Origin: Desulfonatronum thioautotrophicum
GTDB taxonomy: Bacteria; Desulfobacterota; Desulfovibrionia; Desulfovibrionales; Desulfonatronaceae
DNA length: 64,000 nt
Reading direction: 5' to 3'
NCBI RefSeq assembly: GCF_000934745.1
Contig: NZ_JYNO01000014.1
Coordinates: 1-64,000, forward strand
The position numbers were made by a program, and so were the translations under genes. Below, piece by piece: positions 41,921-50,407 of the stretch (its first letter is position 1; every line of letters begins with the position of its first letter). The notes below the pieces were generated by a model. That model saw only the letters and a list, made by a program, of their open reading frames with translations, did no database searches and was not told the origin of the DNA.

Positions 41921-42808
41921 CTAGGGATCCTGGGTGAGCAATGCCGGGCTTTGGGGGTAATGACGGTGGAGAAACCTGGATTGTTCAGGGTTCAGGTTGG
42001 TGAAGAGTTCCGGTTTGGTTTTGGAGAAGAACTCGAAGGAGTCCGGATCCATGGGAGCGCGTCGCTGGGGGGAAATCTGGCCCTCTCGCAACTCCTCCAT
42101 GGTTGAATTGACCTTGCAGAAAAAGGCATACAGGTTGCTTTCAAAATCAAATTCGCTATAGACCTCGCCAAGCTTTTCTTCGATGGTGTCATAATTCAGG
42201 CGCAGGGCCACGGCAGGGGCGCCCACGGCATCGTAAAATTTTTCCTCGCCAAAATCGTCAAACAGGAAGATGGCCTTGTAAAATCGGACATGCTTGGGAT
42301 TGACCATGATGCAGATGTCGTTGACATCGGAGAGCCGGGAATATTCAAACATGGTCTTGGACAGATAAACCATCAGGTTGCACCAGCGAACCTCCTTGGG
42401 GGTCGCCAGGGCGGAAAGCTCGGTGACCTTGCGCCCCTGACCACGCAATTCGTCCAGCTCATTCCGGTACAGGGCGTCCATGGGAAGCCCAAACTCAGGG
42501 CTGTCGAAAATCTGGGTCAGGGTGGAAATGACGGTCAGGTAGCTCTTGAAAATGAAGACGCAGGTGGACGGAAGAAAGTTGTAGATATTGTAGGAGAGAG
42601 CCGAGGGATGAGGCTGCGTGATGTAGCCCTGTTCCATGTACTCCTTGTGCACAAGCCCAAACGCCTGACTCCACTCGTCCTTGGTTTCGGCCAGTTTGAT
42701 GCTTGGTCGATCAATATCGTCAAGGTTCGCTTTCAGCAGTGCCGATCTGCGGATGCGGATGGTTCTCCGTCGTTCATGGACCAATTTGTCAGTTTTGACA
42801 CTTTCCAT
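41921..42808 (-). CDS. FeeM-like N-acyltransferase, first paralog
   Basis: ATG 42808 with AGGAG 6 nt upstream gives 295 residues; the longer frame upstream is not used. It shares with the next gene the RRRTIRIRRSALLKANLDDI segment, AFGLVHKEYMEQGYITQP, STLTQIFDSPEFGLPMDALY, RKVTELSALATPKEVRW and ICIMVNPKHVRFYKAIFLFD. These are two tandem FeeM-like acyltransferases of the GNAT type. The duplication and divergence suggest two related acyl transfers, or a heterodimer. A LolA-like protein and an MMPL transporter gene are in the same neighbourhood. Confidence 0.8.
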   Translation of the reverse strand: MESVKTDKLVHERRRTIRIRRSALLKANLDDIDRPSIKLAETKDEWSQAFGLVHKEYMEQGYITQPHPSALSYNIYNFLPSTCVFIFKSYLTVISTLTQIFDSPEFGLPMDALYRNELDELRGQGRKVTELSALATPKEVRWCNLMVYLSKTMFEYSRLSDVNDICIMVNPKHVRFYKAIFLFDDFGEEKFYDAVGAPAVALRLNYDTIEEKLGEVYSEFDFESNLYAFFCKVNSTMEELREGQISPQRRAPMDPDSFEFFSKTKPELFTNLNPEQSRFLHRHYPQSPALLTQDP

Positions 42809-42925
42809 GAAAAGCTCCTGGGGAAAAAAGGGGAGGGCTTTGATGCAGATAATATGGGGTGCGGAAACAACTCCTGATGAAGCTAGCCTGATCAGAAATA
42901 AAAAGAAAGTACAACACCGGTTCAA

Positions 42926-43153
42926 TTTTGGATAAAACTATCCTCTGAGAATTTATGGCTATTCAGGACAGCCTGGAAGGGTGCCTTTATTCCAAGGCTG
43001 GATACCCGCTCCCCCCTGAACCAAGATAGGCTTTGCGGAAAAGAGGTGTTTTTCAATGTTGTCCACAAATTGCTGACACCCTCTGCGCCAGTCTCCTGCC
43101 ATCAAGCTCCTCCTTGGCTTGATATTCCGGGATGAGCGAATAATTGGGAGTCG
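42926..43153. other. Intergenic region upstream of the FeeM-like operon
   Basis: No gene is recognised. A weak sigma-54-like site (complement of 43087-43101) is discussed under rejected observations. The strong hairpin 43154-43203 follows. Confidence 0.4.
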
Positions 43154-43203
43154 CCACAAAAAATACCCGGCGTGCTGTTCAGCACGCCGGGTATTTTTTG
43201 TGG
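43154..43203. terminator. Perfect 24-bp bidirectional terminator
   Basis: CCACAAAAAATACCCGGCGT and four further bases (43154-43177) pair perfectly with 43180-43203 across a TT loop. A6 and T6 lie symmetrically in the arms, so it can work in both directions. It lies 24 nt beyond the stop of the UDP-sugar dehydrogenase gene (minus strand). Confidence 0.95.
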
Positions 43204-43227
43204 AACAGTTGCTTGTGTGATTTCGCG

Positions 43228-44520
43228 TCAGCACCCGCACCGTTCCACCACATGCCGGGTATCCACGATCAGACGGGCTTTCTCGGCGATGGCTTCCCAG
43301 TCGTAGCTGTCATGGTCCGTGACGATGACCACGCAGTCGGCTTCGGTCAGGGCGCTGTTCAGGTCGGGTTCCGATACCAACTCGATCTCGTCGTGGTTGA
43401 AGCTGGGCACATAGGGGTCGTGGTAGCTGATCAGGGCGCCTTTTTCCGCCAGCAGGTGCAGGATGTCCAGGGCCGGGGATTCGCGCAGATCGCTGATGTT
43501 CTTTTTGTAGGCCACGCCGAGGATCAGGATCTTGCTGTCCTTGACCGGCTTGCCGGCCTCGTTGAGTTCGTCCTGGACCCGGGTGACCCAGTAGCGGGGC
43601 ATGGAGGTGTTGATTTCGCTGGCCAGTTCGATGAACCGGGCGGTGTAGTTCATGGTTTTCAGCTTCCAGGAGAGGTAGAGCGGGTCAATGGGGATGCAGT
43701 GGCCGCCCAGGCCCGGTCCAGGGGTGAATTTCATGAAGCCGAAGGGCTTGGTGGCCGCGGCGTCGATGATTTCCCAGGCGTCCAGACCCAGCTTGTCGCA
43801 CATCAGCAGCACCTCGTTGACCAGGCCGATGTTCACGGCCCGGAAGGTGTTTTCCAGCAGCTTGACCATTTCCGCGCTCTCCGTGGAGGAAACCGGGACG
43901 ATGGTCTCCATGGCCGCGCCGTACAGGGCGGTGCCGGCCACCAGGCAGTTGGCGGTCACCCCGCCCAGGACCTTGGGCGTGTTCCTGGTGGTCCAGTCCT
44001 CGCGGCCCGGATCGACCCGCTCCGGGGAGAAGCACAGGAAGAAGTTCTCGCCGGGGACCATGTCCTCCTGGTGCATGAGCATGGGCAGGATGACTTCCGT
44101 GGTGGTGCCCGGATAGGTGGTGCTTTCCAGAATAATCAGCATACCCGGATGCAGGTGGGCGGCGATTTTCTGGGTGGCATCCAGGATGTAGGAGATGTCC
44201 GGGTCGCCGGTTTTGCGCAGCGGGGTGGGCACGCAGATGCTCACTGCGTCGCAGTTTTGGAGGACGCTGAAATCGGTGGTGGCCGAGAGCCGGCCGGCAT
44301 CCACCAGGGATCGGACGGTCTTCGCCGGGACATCCTCGATGTAGGACTCGCCCTGGTTGATGGCCTGGGCCTTGTCCTCGTCCAGGTCGATACCCACCAC
44401 GGTCAGTCCGGCTTCGGCCAGGACAACGGCCAGCGGCAGGCCGACATAGCCCATGCCGATGATCCCCACCGTGGCGGTGCGGTCCTCAATTTTCTGCAAT
44501 AGTTCGGTTTTGTGCTGCAT
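43228..44520 (-). CDS. UDP-N-acetyl-hexosamine 6-dehydrogenase (WbpA/TviB-like)
   Basis: The 430-residue product belongs to the UDP-glucose/GDP-mannose dehydrogenase superfamily. An N-terminal Rossmann (VGIIGMGYVGLPLAVVLAEA) is followed by ESYIEDVP, ICVPTPLRKTGDPDISYI and FSPERVDPGRED. A central dimerisation helix includes ESAEMVKLLENTFRAVNIGL. The catalytic cysteine lies in GPGLGGHCIPIDPLYLSWK, and a C-terminal Rossmann has KKNISDLRESPALDIL. The long form with FSPERVDPG and PIDPxYLSWK resembles WbpA/TviB, which oxidise UDP-GlcNAc to the uronate. The epimerase gene upstream fits this: together they would give UDP-GalNAcA-type sugars. Confidence 0.88.
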   Translation of the reverse strand: MQHKTELLQKIEDRTATVGIIGMGYVGLPLAVVLAEAGLTVVGIDLDEDKAQAINQGESYIEDVPAKTVRSLVDAGRLSATTDFSVLQNCDAVSICVPTPLRKTGDPDISYILDATQKIAAHLHPGMLIILESTTYPGTTTEVILPMLMHQEDMVPGENFFLCFSPERVDPGREDWTTRNTPKVLGGVTANCLVAGTALYGAAMETIVPVSSTESAEMVKLLENTFRAVNIGLVNEVLLMCDKLGLDAWEIIDAAATKPFGFMKFTPGPGLGGHCIPIDPLYLSWKLKTMNYTARFIELASEINTSMPRYWVTRVQDELNEAGKPVKDSKILILGVAYKKNISDLRESPALDILHLLAEKGALISYHDPYVPSFNHDEIELVSEPDLNSALTEADCVVIVTDHDSYDWEAIAEKARLIVDTRHVVERCGC

Positions 44521-44592
44521 GTTGCCTTCTCGTGAAAGTGGTGAAAGGGTTCAGGCCGCTAGTTGAGTGTAAAAAAAAAGTCCTTCTTCTGG

Positions 44593-44793
44593 CAGTCCGT
44601 TCAAAAATCCCAAGTGCAAGGAGCAAAAAAAGCTACCGGACACGTCCTTTGTCCGGCCCTCACGGGCTGTGGCTTCGCCACATTTTCGATTTGCCGTCCT
44701 GGCAATCGAATCAAGATCGAAGCGTATCTATTCATACGTGAGAGTTTGAACTTTTTGCAGCAACACAGCAATTGGGAGTTTTTCAACGGACTG
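44593..44793. repeat. MITE-like repeat, copy B
   Basis: Terminal inverted repeats are CAGTCCGTTCAAAAATCCCA (44593) and the complement of the right end, CAGTCCGTTGAAAAACTCCC (to 44793). The interior is shared with copy A at 31803-31922, with about 80 bp of additional sequence containing a GTCCGGC stem. The right end supplies the last codons and the TGA of the epimerase gene. Confidence 0.88.
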
Positions 44794-45835
44794 TTACAGT
44801 GCCCATTTTTTCCATGTACCAGGATGCGGCCAGTTTCAGGCCGTCATGGACCGAGTACTCCGGGTCATAGCCCAGCAGGGTGCGGGCCTTGGAGATGTCG
44901 GCCAGAGAGTGGCGGACGTCTCCGGCGCGAAAATCGCGATATTCCGGCAACACGGCCGAGACCGCCGGGTTGCGGGGGGCGACCAGGTCACGGATATACC
45001 CGAAGAGCTCGTTCAAGGTGGTGCGTTGTCCAAAGGCCACGTTGTAGACTTGGTCCGCGGCCTGGTCGCTGCTGGCGCAGGCCGCGAGAATGTTGGCCTG
45101 GACCGTGTTGTCGATGTAGCAGAAGTCCCGGCTGGTCTCGCCGTCGCCGTTGATGAACGGGGTTTCTCCCCGCAGCAGGGCGGCAAACCATTTGGGGATG
45201 ACCGCGGCGTAGGCGCCCTCCGGGTCCTGGCGTGGTCCGAAAATGTTGAAATAACGCAGTCCGATGGAACGAAACCCGTAGCAGCCGGCAAAGACCTCGG
45301 CGTAGAGCTCGTTGACGTATTTGGTCACGGCATAGGGGGAGAGCGGCTTGCCGATGGTCTGCTCCACCTTGGGCAGGCCGGGATGGTCGCCATAGGTGGA
45401 ACTGGACGCGGCGTAGACGAACCGGGACACCCCGGCGGAGCGAGCCGCGGTGAGCATGTTCAGGAATCCGGTGACATTATTGGCATTGGTGTCCAGTGGA
45501 TCTTCCAGGGAACGGGGAACGCTGCCCAGAGCGGCCTGATGCAGGACGTAGTCCACGCCGGCAACGGCCTGTTCGCAGGCTGCCATATCCCGGATGTCGG
45601 TCTTCAGAAAACGAAAGCGGCCCCACTGTGTCGGGCCAACTCCATCGCGGATTTCGTCCAGGTTTTTCTGGTATCCGGTGGAAAAATTGTCCAGGCCGAC
45701 CACCTGTTGATCCAGACGCAGCAAGGCCTCGACCAGATTGGAACCAATGAATCCGGCCGCGCCGGTGACCAGCCAGGTCTTGGGCGTTTGGCGCAGGGAA
45801 TGCCGGACGGCAGCGTAGCTGTCCGTTGTCATCAT
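44783..45835 (-). CDS. UDP-GlcNAc C4-epimerase (WbpP/TviC-like)
   Basis: ATG 45835, with AGGAG 5 nt upstream, gives 350 residues. The SDR fold has [20 protein letters not shown], then [20 protein letters not shown] and [20 protein letters not shown] (active-site S and YxxxK), [40 protein letters not shown] and [20 protein letters not shown]. These long blocks are WbpP-type (UDP-GlcNAc/UDP-GalNAc epimerase). The last few codons (VTVR and TGA) come from the MITE-like repeat B, so the native C-terminus is slightly altered. It is upstream of, and in the same direction as, the WbpA-like gene. Confidence 0.92.
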   Translation of the reverse strand: MMTTDSYAAVRHSLRQTPKTWLVTGAAGFIGSNLVEALLRLDQQVVGLDNFSTGYQKNLDEIRDGVGPTQWGRFRFLKTDIRDMAACEQAVAGVDYVLHQAALGSVPRSLEDPLDTNANNVTGFLNMLTAARSAGVSRFVYAASSSTYGDHPGLPKVEQTIGKPLSPYAVTKYVNELYAEVFAGCYGFRSIGLRYFNIFGPRQDPEGAYAAVIPKWFAALLRGETPFINGDGETSRDFCYIDNTVQANILAACASSDQAADQVYNVAFGQRTTLNELFGYIRDLVAPRNPAVSAVLPEYRDFRAGDVRHSLADISKARTLLGYDPEYSVHDGLKLAASWYMEKMGTVTVR

Positions 45836-45895
45836 AATGTCTCCTGGAAAAGTTGGAAAAAAGGAAGGAATCAAAACCGGCCGCAAAGGATGCTA

Positions 45896-47974
45896 TCAAT
45901 TCAATAGCGGCCGGGAGGTGAAGTGGGTTTGCAGCAGGGCTTCCGCGGCTTCGGGTTCCAGCGGCTTGGAAAACAGCCTGCCTTTGGCCGAGTCGCAGTG
46001 CATGTCCCGGAGCAAGGCCAGCTGCTCCGGCGTCTCCACGCCATCCGCCTCAACCTCCACGCCCAGGCTGTGGGCCAGCATGATCGTGGCCCAGACCATT
46101 TCCTGATAGTAGTTGTTGTCCGGCAACCGGGCAACGACCCGCCGATTCACCTGCAGGGTGTCGATGGGCACGAAGGGATAGCGCTGCAGGGAAAGCAGCG
46201 TGGAGTATCCTGTGCCGTAGTCGTCCACGGCCAGCTGGATGTCCAGCTCCTTGATGCGCATGCACAACTCACCGAAATCATCGAAGCGGTGCATGGCCAT
46301 GCGCGAAAATTCCAGTTTCAGGTTGCAGGTGTCCAGATCCGTGATCTCGAAGACGGTCTGCAGTGTTTCAGGAAGTTCCGGGTACAGGAAGGATTCCGCG
46401 GTCATGTTCGCGGTAGCGGAAAGTGCAGGGCAGTCGTAGGTTTGGTGCCAGGTGTGCATGCGGGAGCAGACCTGGCCAAGCATCCATTTGGTCAGGAAAA
46501 CAATGTTCTCCGGTTCCTGGAGCGGCAGGAAATTGGCTGGATGCAACAGGCCGTGCCGGGGGTGATTCCAGCGCAGCATGGCTTCGAAGCCGATGAGGGT
46601 GTTGTCGCTGATCCGGTGGGAGGGTCGGTAGAGCAGAAACATTTCCCCCAGTTCCATGGCCTGTTGATATGCATCCCACGGCAGGTCCGGCTTGCGGAAA
46701 AGGGTGATCGGGGGCGGCGGGGGAAAGGGGGAGCCGTTTTTCTCGGACATGGACTTGTACCGGGCCTTGTCTGCGTCGCGCAGCATCTCGGCGGCAGCGC
46801 TATAGCCCGGCGAAAGTACCAGGCCGATGCTCACGGAACAGACCGTTTCCAGCTGCTCCGTGATGGCCAGCGGCACTGTCAGAGACTGCTTGATCCGTTC
46901 CAGGACACAGACGGCTTCCCGCTCGTCGTTGATTCTATCCAGCAGGAGGACGAATTCATCATCACCGTATCTGGCCACGAGATCCATGTCGCGCACCGCA
47001 TGCTGCAGTTTCCGGCCGACCTGGACCAGAATTCGGTCGCCGAGAACATTGCCATAGGTTTCGTTGATCACCTTGAAGTCGTCGATATCCACGAATGCAA
47101 CCGCGAAGAGATCGTTTTCCTGGTCTTTAGCCCTGCGCAGGGCAGCTTCGACCCGGTCCACAAACAGCGATTTGTTGGGTAGCCCGGTGAGTTGATCCGT
47201 GAATGTGTCCTGGAACAGTTGCTGCTCCACGACATGCTGCTCGGTGATGTCTTCAACCACGGCAATAAAGGATGACGTGCATCGGTTGCTCTGATCGTCC
47301 GGGACGTAGGCGTCCAAGAGAATTTTGCGGGGTTGCCCGTCCTTGGCCAGCACGTCCAGCTGGAACTTGGAAATGTTGCCCTGTTCCCGCAGAATGGCGA
47401 ACAACCTGAGGTACTGTTCCGGCACTGGACAGTGCTTCTCCCACCAGCGCATCCCCTGTTCCTGAACACCCTGTGCATCCGACCAGCCAAACATTTTCGC
47501 AAATGCACTGTTGGCGTAGAGAAGTGATCCGTCCGCGGCAAATTTGGCCAGGCCGCGGTGGGACATCTCAAAAATTCGCTGGTATCGGCGCTCCACCTTG
47601 CAGAGCGAGGCGTCCTGGAACGGGCTTGCCCCGGCCTCGTGAATGAGCAGCAAGCGGACCATTTTGCCTTGATCCGCTCCGTCCGGAATGGGGTGGATGA
47701 AAAACGTCACCGGTATGATTTGCCCATCTTGATCGTGGAGTTGGCCATGCCCGCTGCGCGGGGCATGATCTGTCGCAGGAAAGGCGTTATCCAGGGGGGT
47801 TGCCAGTTTTATGGCCGCGGAGAGGAAGACTGGAGCGTTGTCGCCTTTTCGGGCAATACCCGTGATGTCGGCAAAGGATTGATTCCAGTGCAGCAGGCGT
47901 TCTTCGTGGTCGATAATGCAGAATGCCGGGCCGTGCTGGTCCGGGCAGGGGGAGGCGAGGGGGGGGTGTTCCAT
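45896..47974 (-). CDS. PAS-PAS-GGDEF-EAL protein with degenerate active sites
   Basis: The 692-residue product has no membrane segments and starts at ATG 47974. It has PAS-like domains at about 10-110 and 120-250, GGDEF at about 265-420, and EAL at about 440-690. The GGDEF signature is replaced by YGDDEF. The EAL domain keeps FEAML and DDYGTGYS but has LEFSR in place of LEITE, DTLQVN in place of the LKID lysine and aspartate, and EADGVE for AEGVE. I infer that both enzyme activities are lost and that it acts as a c-di-GMP sensor or protein partner. It follows the exopolysaccharide sugar genes, fitting control of polysaccharide. Confidence 0.87.
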   Translation of the reverse strand: MEHPPLASPCPDQHGPAFCIIDHEERLLHWNQSFADITGIARKGDNAPVFLSAAIKLATPLDNAFPATDHAPRSGHGQLHDQDGQIIPVTFFIHPIPDGADQGKMVRLLLIHEAGASPFQDASLCKVERRYQRIFEMSHRGLAKFAADGSLLYANSAFAKMFGWSDAQGVQEQGMRWWEKHCPVPEQYLRLFAILREQGNISKFQLDVLAKDGQPRKILLDAYVPDDQSNRCTSSFIAVVEDITEQHVVEQQLFQDTFTDQLTGLPNKSLFVDRVEAALRRAKDQENDLFAVAFVDIDDFKVINETYGNVLGDRILVQVGRKLQHAVRDMDLVARYGDDEFVLLLDRINDEREAVCVLERIKQSLTVPLAITEQLETVCSVSIGLVLSPGYSAAAEMLRDADKARYKSMSEKNGSPFPPPPPITLFRKPDLPWDAYQQAMELGEMFLLYRPSHRISDNTLIGFEAMLRWNHPRHGLLHPANFLPLQEPENIVFLTKWMLGQVCSRMHTWHQTYDCPALSATANMTAESFLYPELPETLQTVFEITDLDTCNLKLEFSRMAMHRFDDFGELCMRIKELDIQLAVDDYGTGYSTLLSLQRYPFVPIDTLQVNRRVVARLPDNNYYQEMVWATIMLAHSLGVEVEADGVETPEQLALLRDMHCDSAKGRLFSKPLEPEAAEALLQTHFTSRPLLN

Positions 47975-48056
47975 GGATCGATTCCAATTCTAGAAGCGTG
48001 CGCCCGGAGTCCGAGAGAGCTGGATTTTATGCAATGGGCGCAACAAGATTTTTAAA

Positions 48057-48772
48057 TTTAATTCAAGATGCATGCCAATGAGAGATATGTAAGGAGAATT
48101 TAAAAGTTGTTTGTTTTCAATGAGGTTGTAGCTGGTTTCACGGGCAATGTGCCTGGTTGCGCCAGAGAAGCATGGTCCGGCAAAAACGGATGGAGAGGAG
48201 AGCATTCCGCATTTTTTGATGAGCCTCACCCTGTTTTATGCCGCCCCTTCAGGGCTGACTAAACAACCACCAGCTTAAAGCTGGTGGGTTTGATCCAGCG
48301 GACTGAAAGTCCAGCCAAGACCGGCAGGCTTCGCAGCCGGTTCGTACGTGCTTCTCATCTGCCACGTTACATAGTCGGGCCTCGACAAGCATGATTACAA
48401 ATCCGACGCGTTATTCATATGCAAAGCAGTCCAGGCCGTAGACCGGCGTAAAGCCAAACCGCTAGCTGCGCTGAAAGCCACCCGGCTGAAGCCGGGGCTT
48501 TAACCTTGAACAGGGACGAAAAAAAGAGCTCATTGATAGTCCCTTGTACGTGTTTCGTTCTCTCAGGGCTTGATTTCAGCCCCAAAGGGGCGGCATGTTA
48601 TAGCCCAGGGCAACGCCCTGGGACGATGACGGGAACGCAGGAAGAGCCCTGTAAGGGCGACCTAACTTGAGATTGAAAGGGCGTGGCAGGTGGGCTGTGT
48701 GGGAGTGTGGGGGAGGGTCGATTTCGATGGCGATTTCGATTTGGATTTGGGAAGGGAGAAGGTTTGGGAGGG
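48057..48772. other. Gene-free region holding a repeat with a 306-bp insertion
   Basis: No open frame in this stretch resembles a gene. Bases 48238-48666 are a palindromic repeat of the family also at 61277-61393, interrupted by an insertion at 48257-48562. Bases 48670-48772 are GT-rich and non-coding. Confidence 0.6.
48257..48562. mobile_element. Non-coding 306-bp insertion with 8-bp target duplication
   Basis: TCAGGGCT is present at 48249-48256 and 48563-48570. Removing one copy and the 306 bp restores a repeat that aligns base for base in length with the copy at 61277-61393. The insert has strong stems: CCACCAGC/GCTGGTGG at the left, GGACTGAAAGTCC, and CCCGGC/GCCGGG on the right. It has no gene. 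Ends are GACTAAACAA and, from the other side, GAGAACGAAA. It could be a non-autonomous transposon or a mobile structured RNA; the class is uncertain. Confidence 0.7.
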
Positions 48773-50407
48773 TTAGCGGAAGGAAACCGAATGCTTTTTG
48801 AGCAGCTCGTAGAACCTGGCCCTGGAGAGGCCGGAAAGTTCGAGGGCGGTGGACAGTTCCGCGTCGGAACGGGCCAGAAGCTCTTTCAGGTAGCGTTTTT
48901 CCATGGCCCCGACGGTTTTTTCCCGAAGTTCCCGCAGGGTTGGAAAGGGGGTGTGCGGGTCGGTGGAAAAGGCTTCGTCCAGTTCGCCAGGGGGAGGGGC
49001 AAGGCTGTCGTGCTGGGATGTTCCAGCAGGGGATACGGGGGGGGATTCCGAAAAAGGTTGGGTTTCCCGGGCCGTGGTTGGCACATGGTCGGGAGCTGTC
49101 ACAGGGACAGCGATTTGGTCCGGAGCTGCGGTGGGGAGCCGGGGCATGCCAGCATCTTCATCATCTTCGTGGTCGTCGTGGTATCCCGGGGCCTCGGACT
49201 CCGGTGAAACGGCGTTGTTTTTCGACCTGAGCAGCAAGGCCTGCTTGATTTTGATGCGCAAATTCATGGGCAAATGTTCCGGGTACAGCACGCCTTCATC
49301 CCGGGTGGTAAACAGGACGTTTTCCAGGAGGTTGAACAGTTCCCGGACATTTCCAGGCCAATCGTAGCTTTCCAGGGCTTCCAAAAATTCGGGAGACATG
49401 CCCTTGGTGGGCACCCGGAACTGCTCGCAAAGGCGTTGCATCCGGTGCACGGCCAGGTCCTTGATGTCCTCCCGGCGTTCCCGCAACGGCGGCAACTCAA
49501 TGTGCATCGCCTGGAGCCGGTAGAGCAGATCCTGGCGAAAGGTCTCCTCCTCGACCATCTCTTCCAGGTCGCGATTGGTGGCGCAGATCAGGCGGAAATT
49601 GCTGGTACGTTCCGTGGTTCCGCCGACCTGACGGAAGCGGCGTTCCTGCAGAACCCGGAGAAACTTTTTTTGGGTTGCCAAGGGCAGCTCGCCGATTTCG
49701 TCCAAAAAGAGCGAACCGCCGTTGGCCTGGATGATCAGGCCCTCCCGGGCTGCTGATGCCCCGGTGAAGGCGCCCTTGACCGACCCGAAAAGTTCCGACT
49801 CCACCAGATTTTCAGGCAGGGAGGCGCAGTCCACGGTGACGTAGGGACCCTTGGCCCGTGCACTGTTGTCGTGAATGGATTTGGCGAAAAGTTCCTTGCC
49901 TGTGCCGGTTTCCCCAGTGATCAGCACGGACATCTCCGTGTCCGCAACCTGGGCCAAAAGATCCATGCAGGCCTTCATCCTGGGACTGGTTCCAACGATT
50001 CCCCCGTAGCGGAGCGCCTTGAGGGAGGCGGTGGACTTCTGTTTCTCCCGATGCTGCAGGGCTCGGATCAGGGGGAAAATCATGGACTTGAGAGAGGAGG
50101 GCTTCTGAATGTAATCCCAGGCTCCGCTGCGAATGGCCTGCTCCGGCCCGTCCGGATCGGAATCACCGGTGATGATGATCACCTCCGGTGCACCCGGCCC
50201 GTGGCTGATCCGGGCCAGGGAGTCCATCCCCCTGCCGTCAGGCAGGCGGACATCCAGGTATACGACGTCGTAGCTCGAGTTTGTTGTGGATTGCAGCCCC
50301 TGCTCCAGGGTATGCGCGGTTTGCACCTCATGGCCCAGACGGACGATTTTTTTCGAAAGCACCCGGCAAATGGCCTGGTCGCTGTCAATGATCAGTACGC
50401 GGGCCAT
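48773..50407 (-). CDS. Sigma-54-dependent response regulator (NtrC class; PrsR candidate)
   Basis: The 544-residue product has an N-terminal receiver (MARVLIIDSDQAICRVLSKK, phospho-acceptor D in VVYLDVRLPDGRG). The AAA+ domain (about 140-370) has Walker A GETGTGKELFAKSI, GSVKGAFTGASAAREG (the GAFTGA sigma-54 contact), Walker B GGSLFLDEIGELPL and LRERREDIKDLAV. A long acidic and proline-rich linker (about 395-490) precedes the Fis-type HTH (ELSTALELSGLSRARFYELL). It may be the partner of the PrsK-like kinase at 11576-13735 and activate promoters such as 30604-30619, but its receiver is not the typical PrsR sequence, so this is inference. Confidence 0.9.
   Translation of the reverse strand: MARVLIIDSDQAICRVLSKKIVRLGHEVQTAHTLEQGLQSTTNSSYDVVYLDVRLPDGRGMDSLARISHGPGAPEVIIITGDSDPDGPEQAIRSGAWDYIQKPSSLKSMIFPLIRALQHREKQKSTASLKALRYGGIVGTSPRMKACMDLLAQVADTEMSVLITGETGTGKELFAKSIHDNSARAKGPYVTVDCASLPENLVESELFGSVKGAFTGASAAREGLIIQANGGSLFLDEIGELPLATQKKFLRVLQERRFRQVGGTTERTSNFRLICATNRDLEEMVEEETFRQDLLYRLQAMHIELPPLRERREDIKDLAVHRMQRLCEQFRVPTKGMSPEFLEALESYDWPGNVRELFNLLENVLFTTRDEGVLYPEHLPMNLRIKIKQALLLRSKNNAVSPESEAPGYHDDHEDDEDAGMPRLPTAAPDQIAVPVTAPDHVPTTARETQPFSESPPVSPAGTSQHDSLAPPPGELDEAFSTDPHTPFPTLRELREKTVGAMEKRYLKELLARSDAELSTALELSGLSRARFYELLKKHSVSFR

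Noticed and set aside
43087-43101. Sigma-54-like site (reverse strand TGGCAGGAGACTGGC) upstream of the FeeM-like operon
   Set aside because: GG/GC spacing is right but the -12 part is TGGC rather than TTGC, and it lies 279 nt from the start; chance occurrence cannot be excluded.
43144-44502. 452-codon plus-strand frame opposite the UDP-sugar dehydrogenase gene
   Set aside because: The dehydrogenase on the minus strand is complete with catalytic motifs; the antisense frame has no recognisable domain.
48257-48562. Assignment of the 306-bp insert to IS200/IS605
   Set aside because: Subterminal hairpins resemble that family, but IS200/IS605 elements do not create an 8-bp target duplication.
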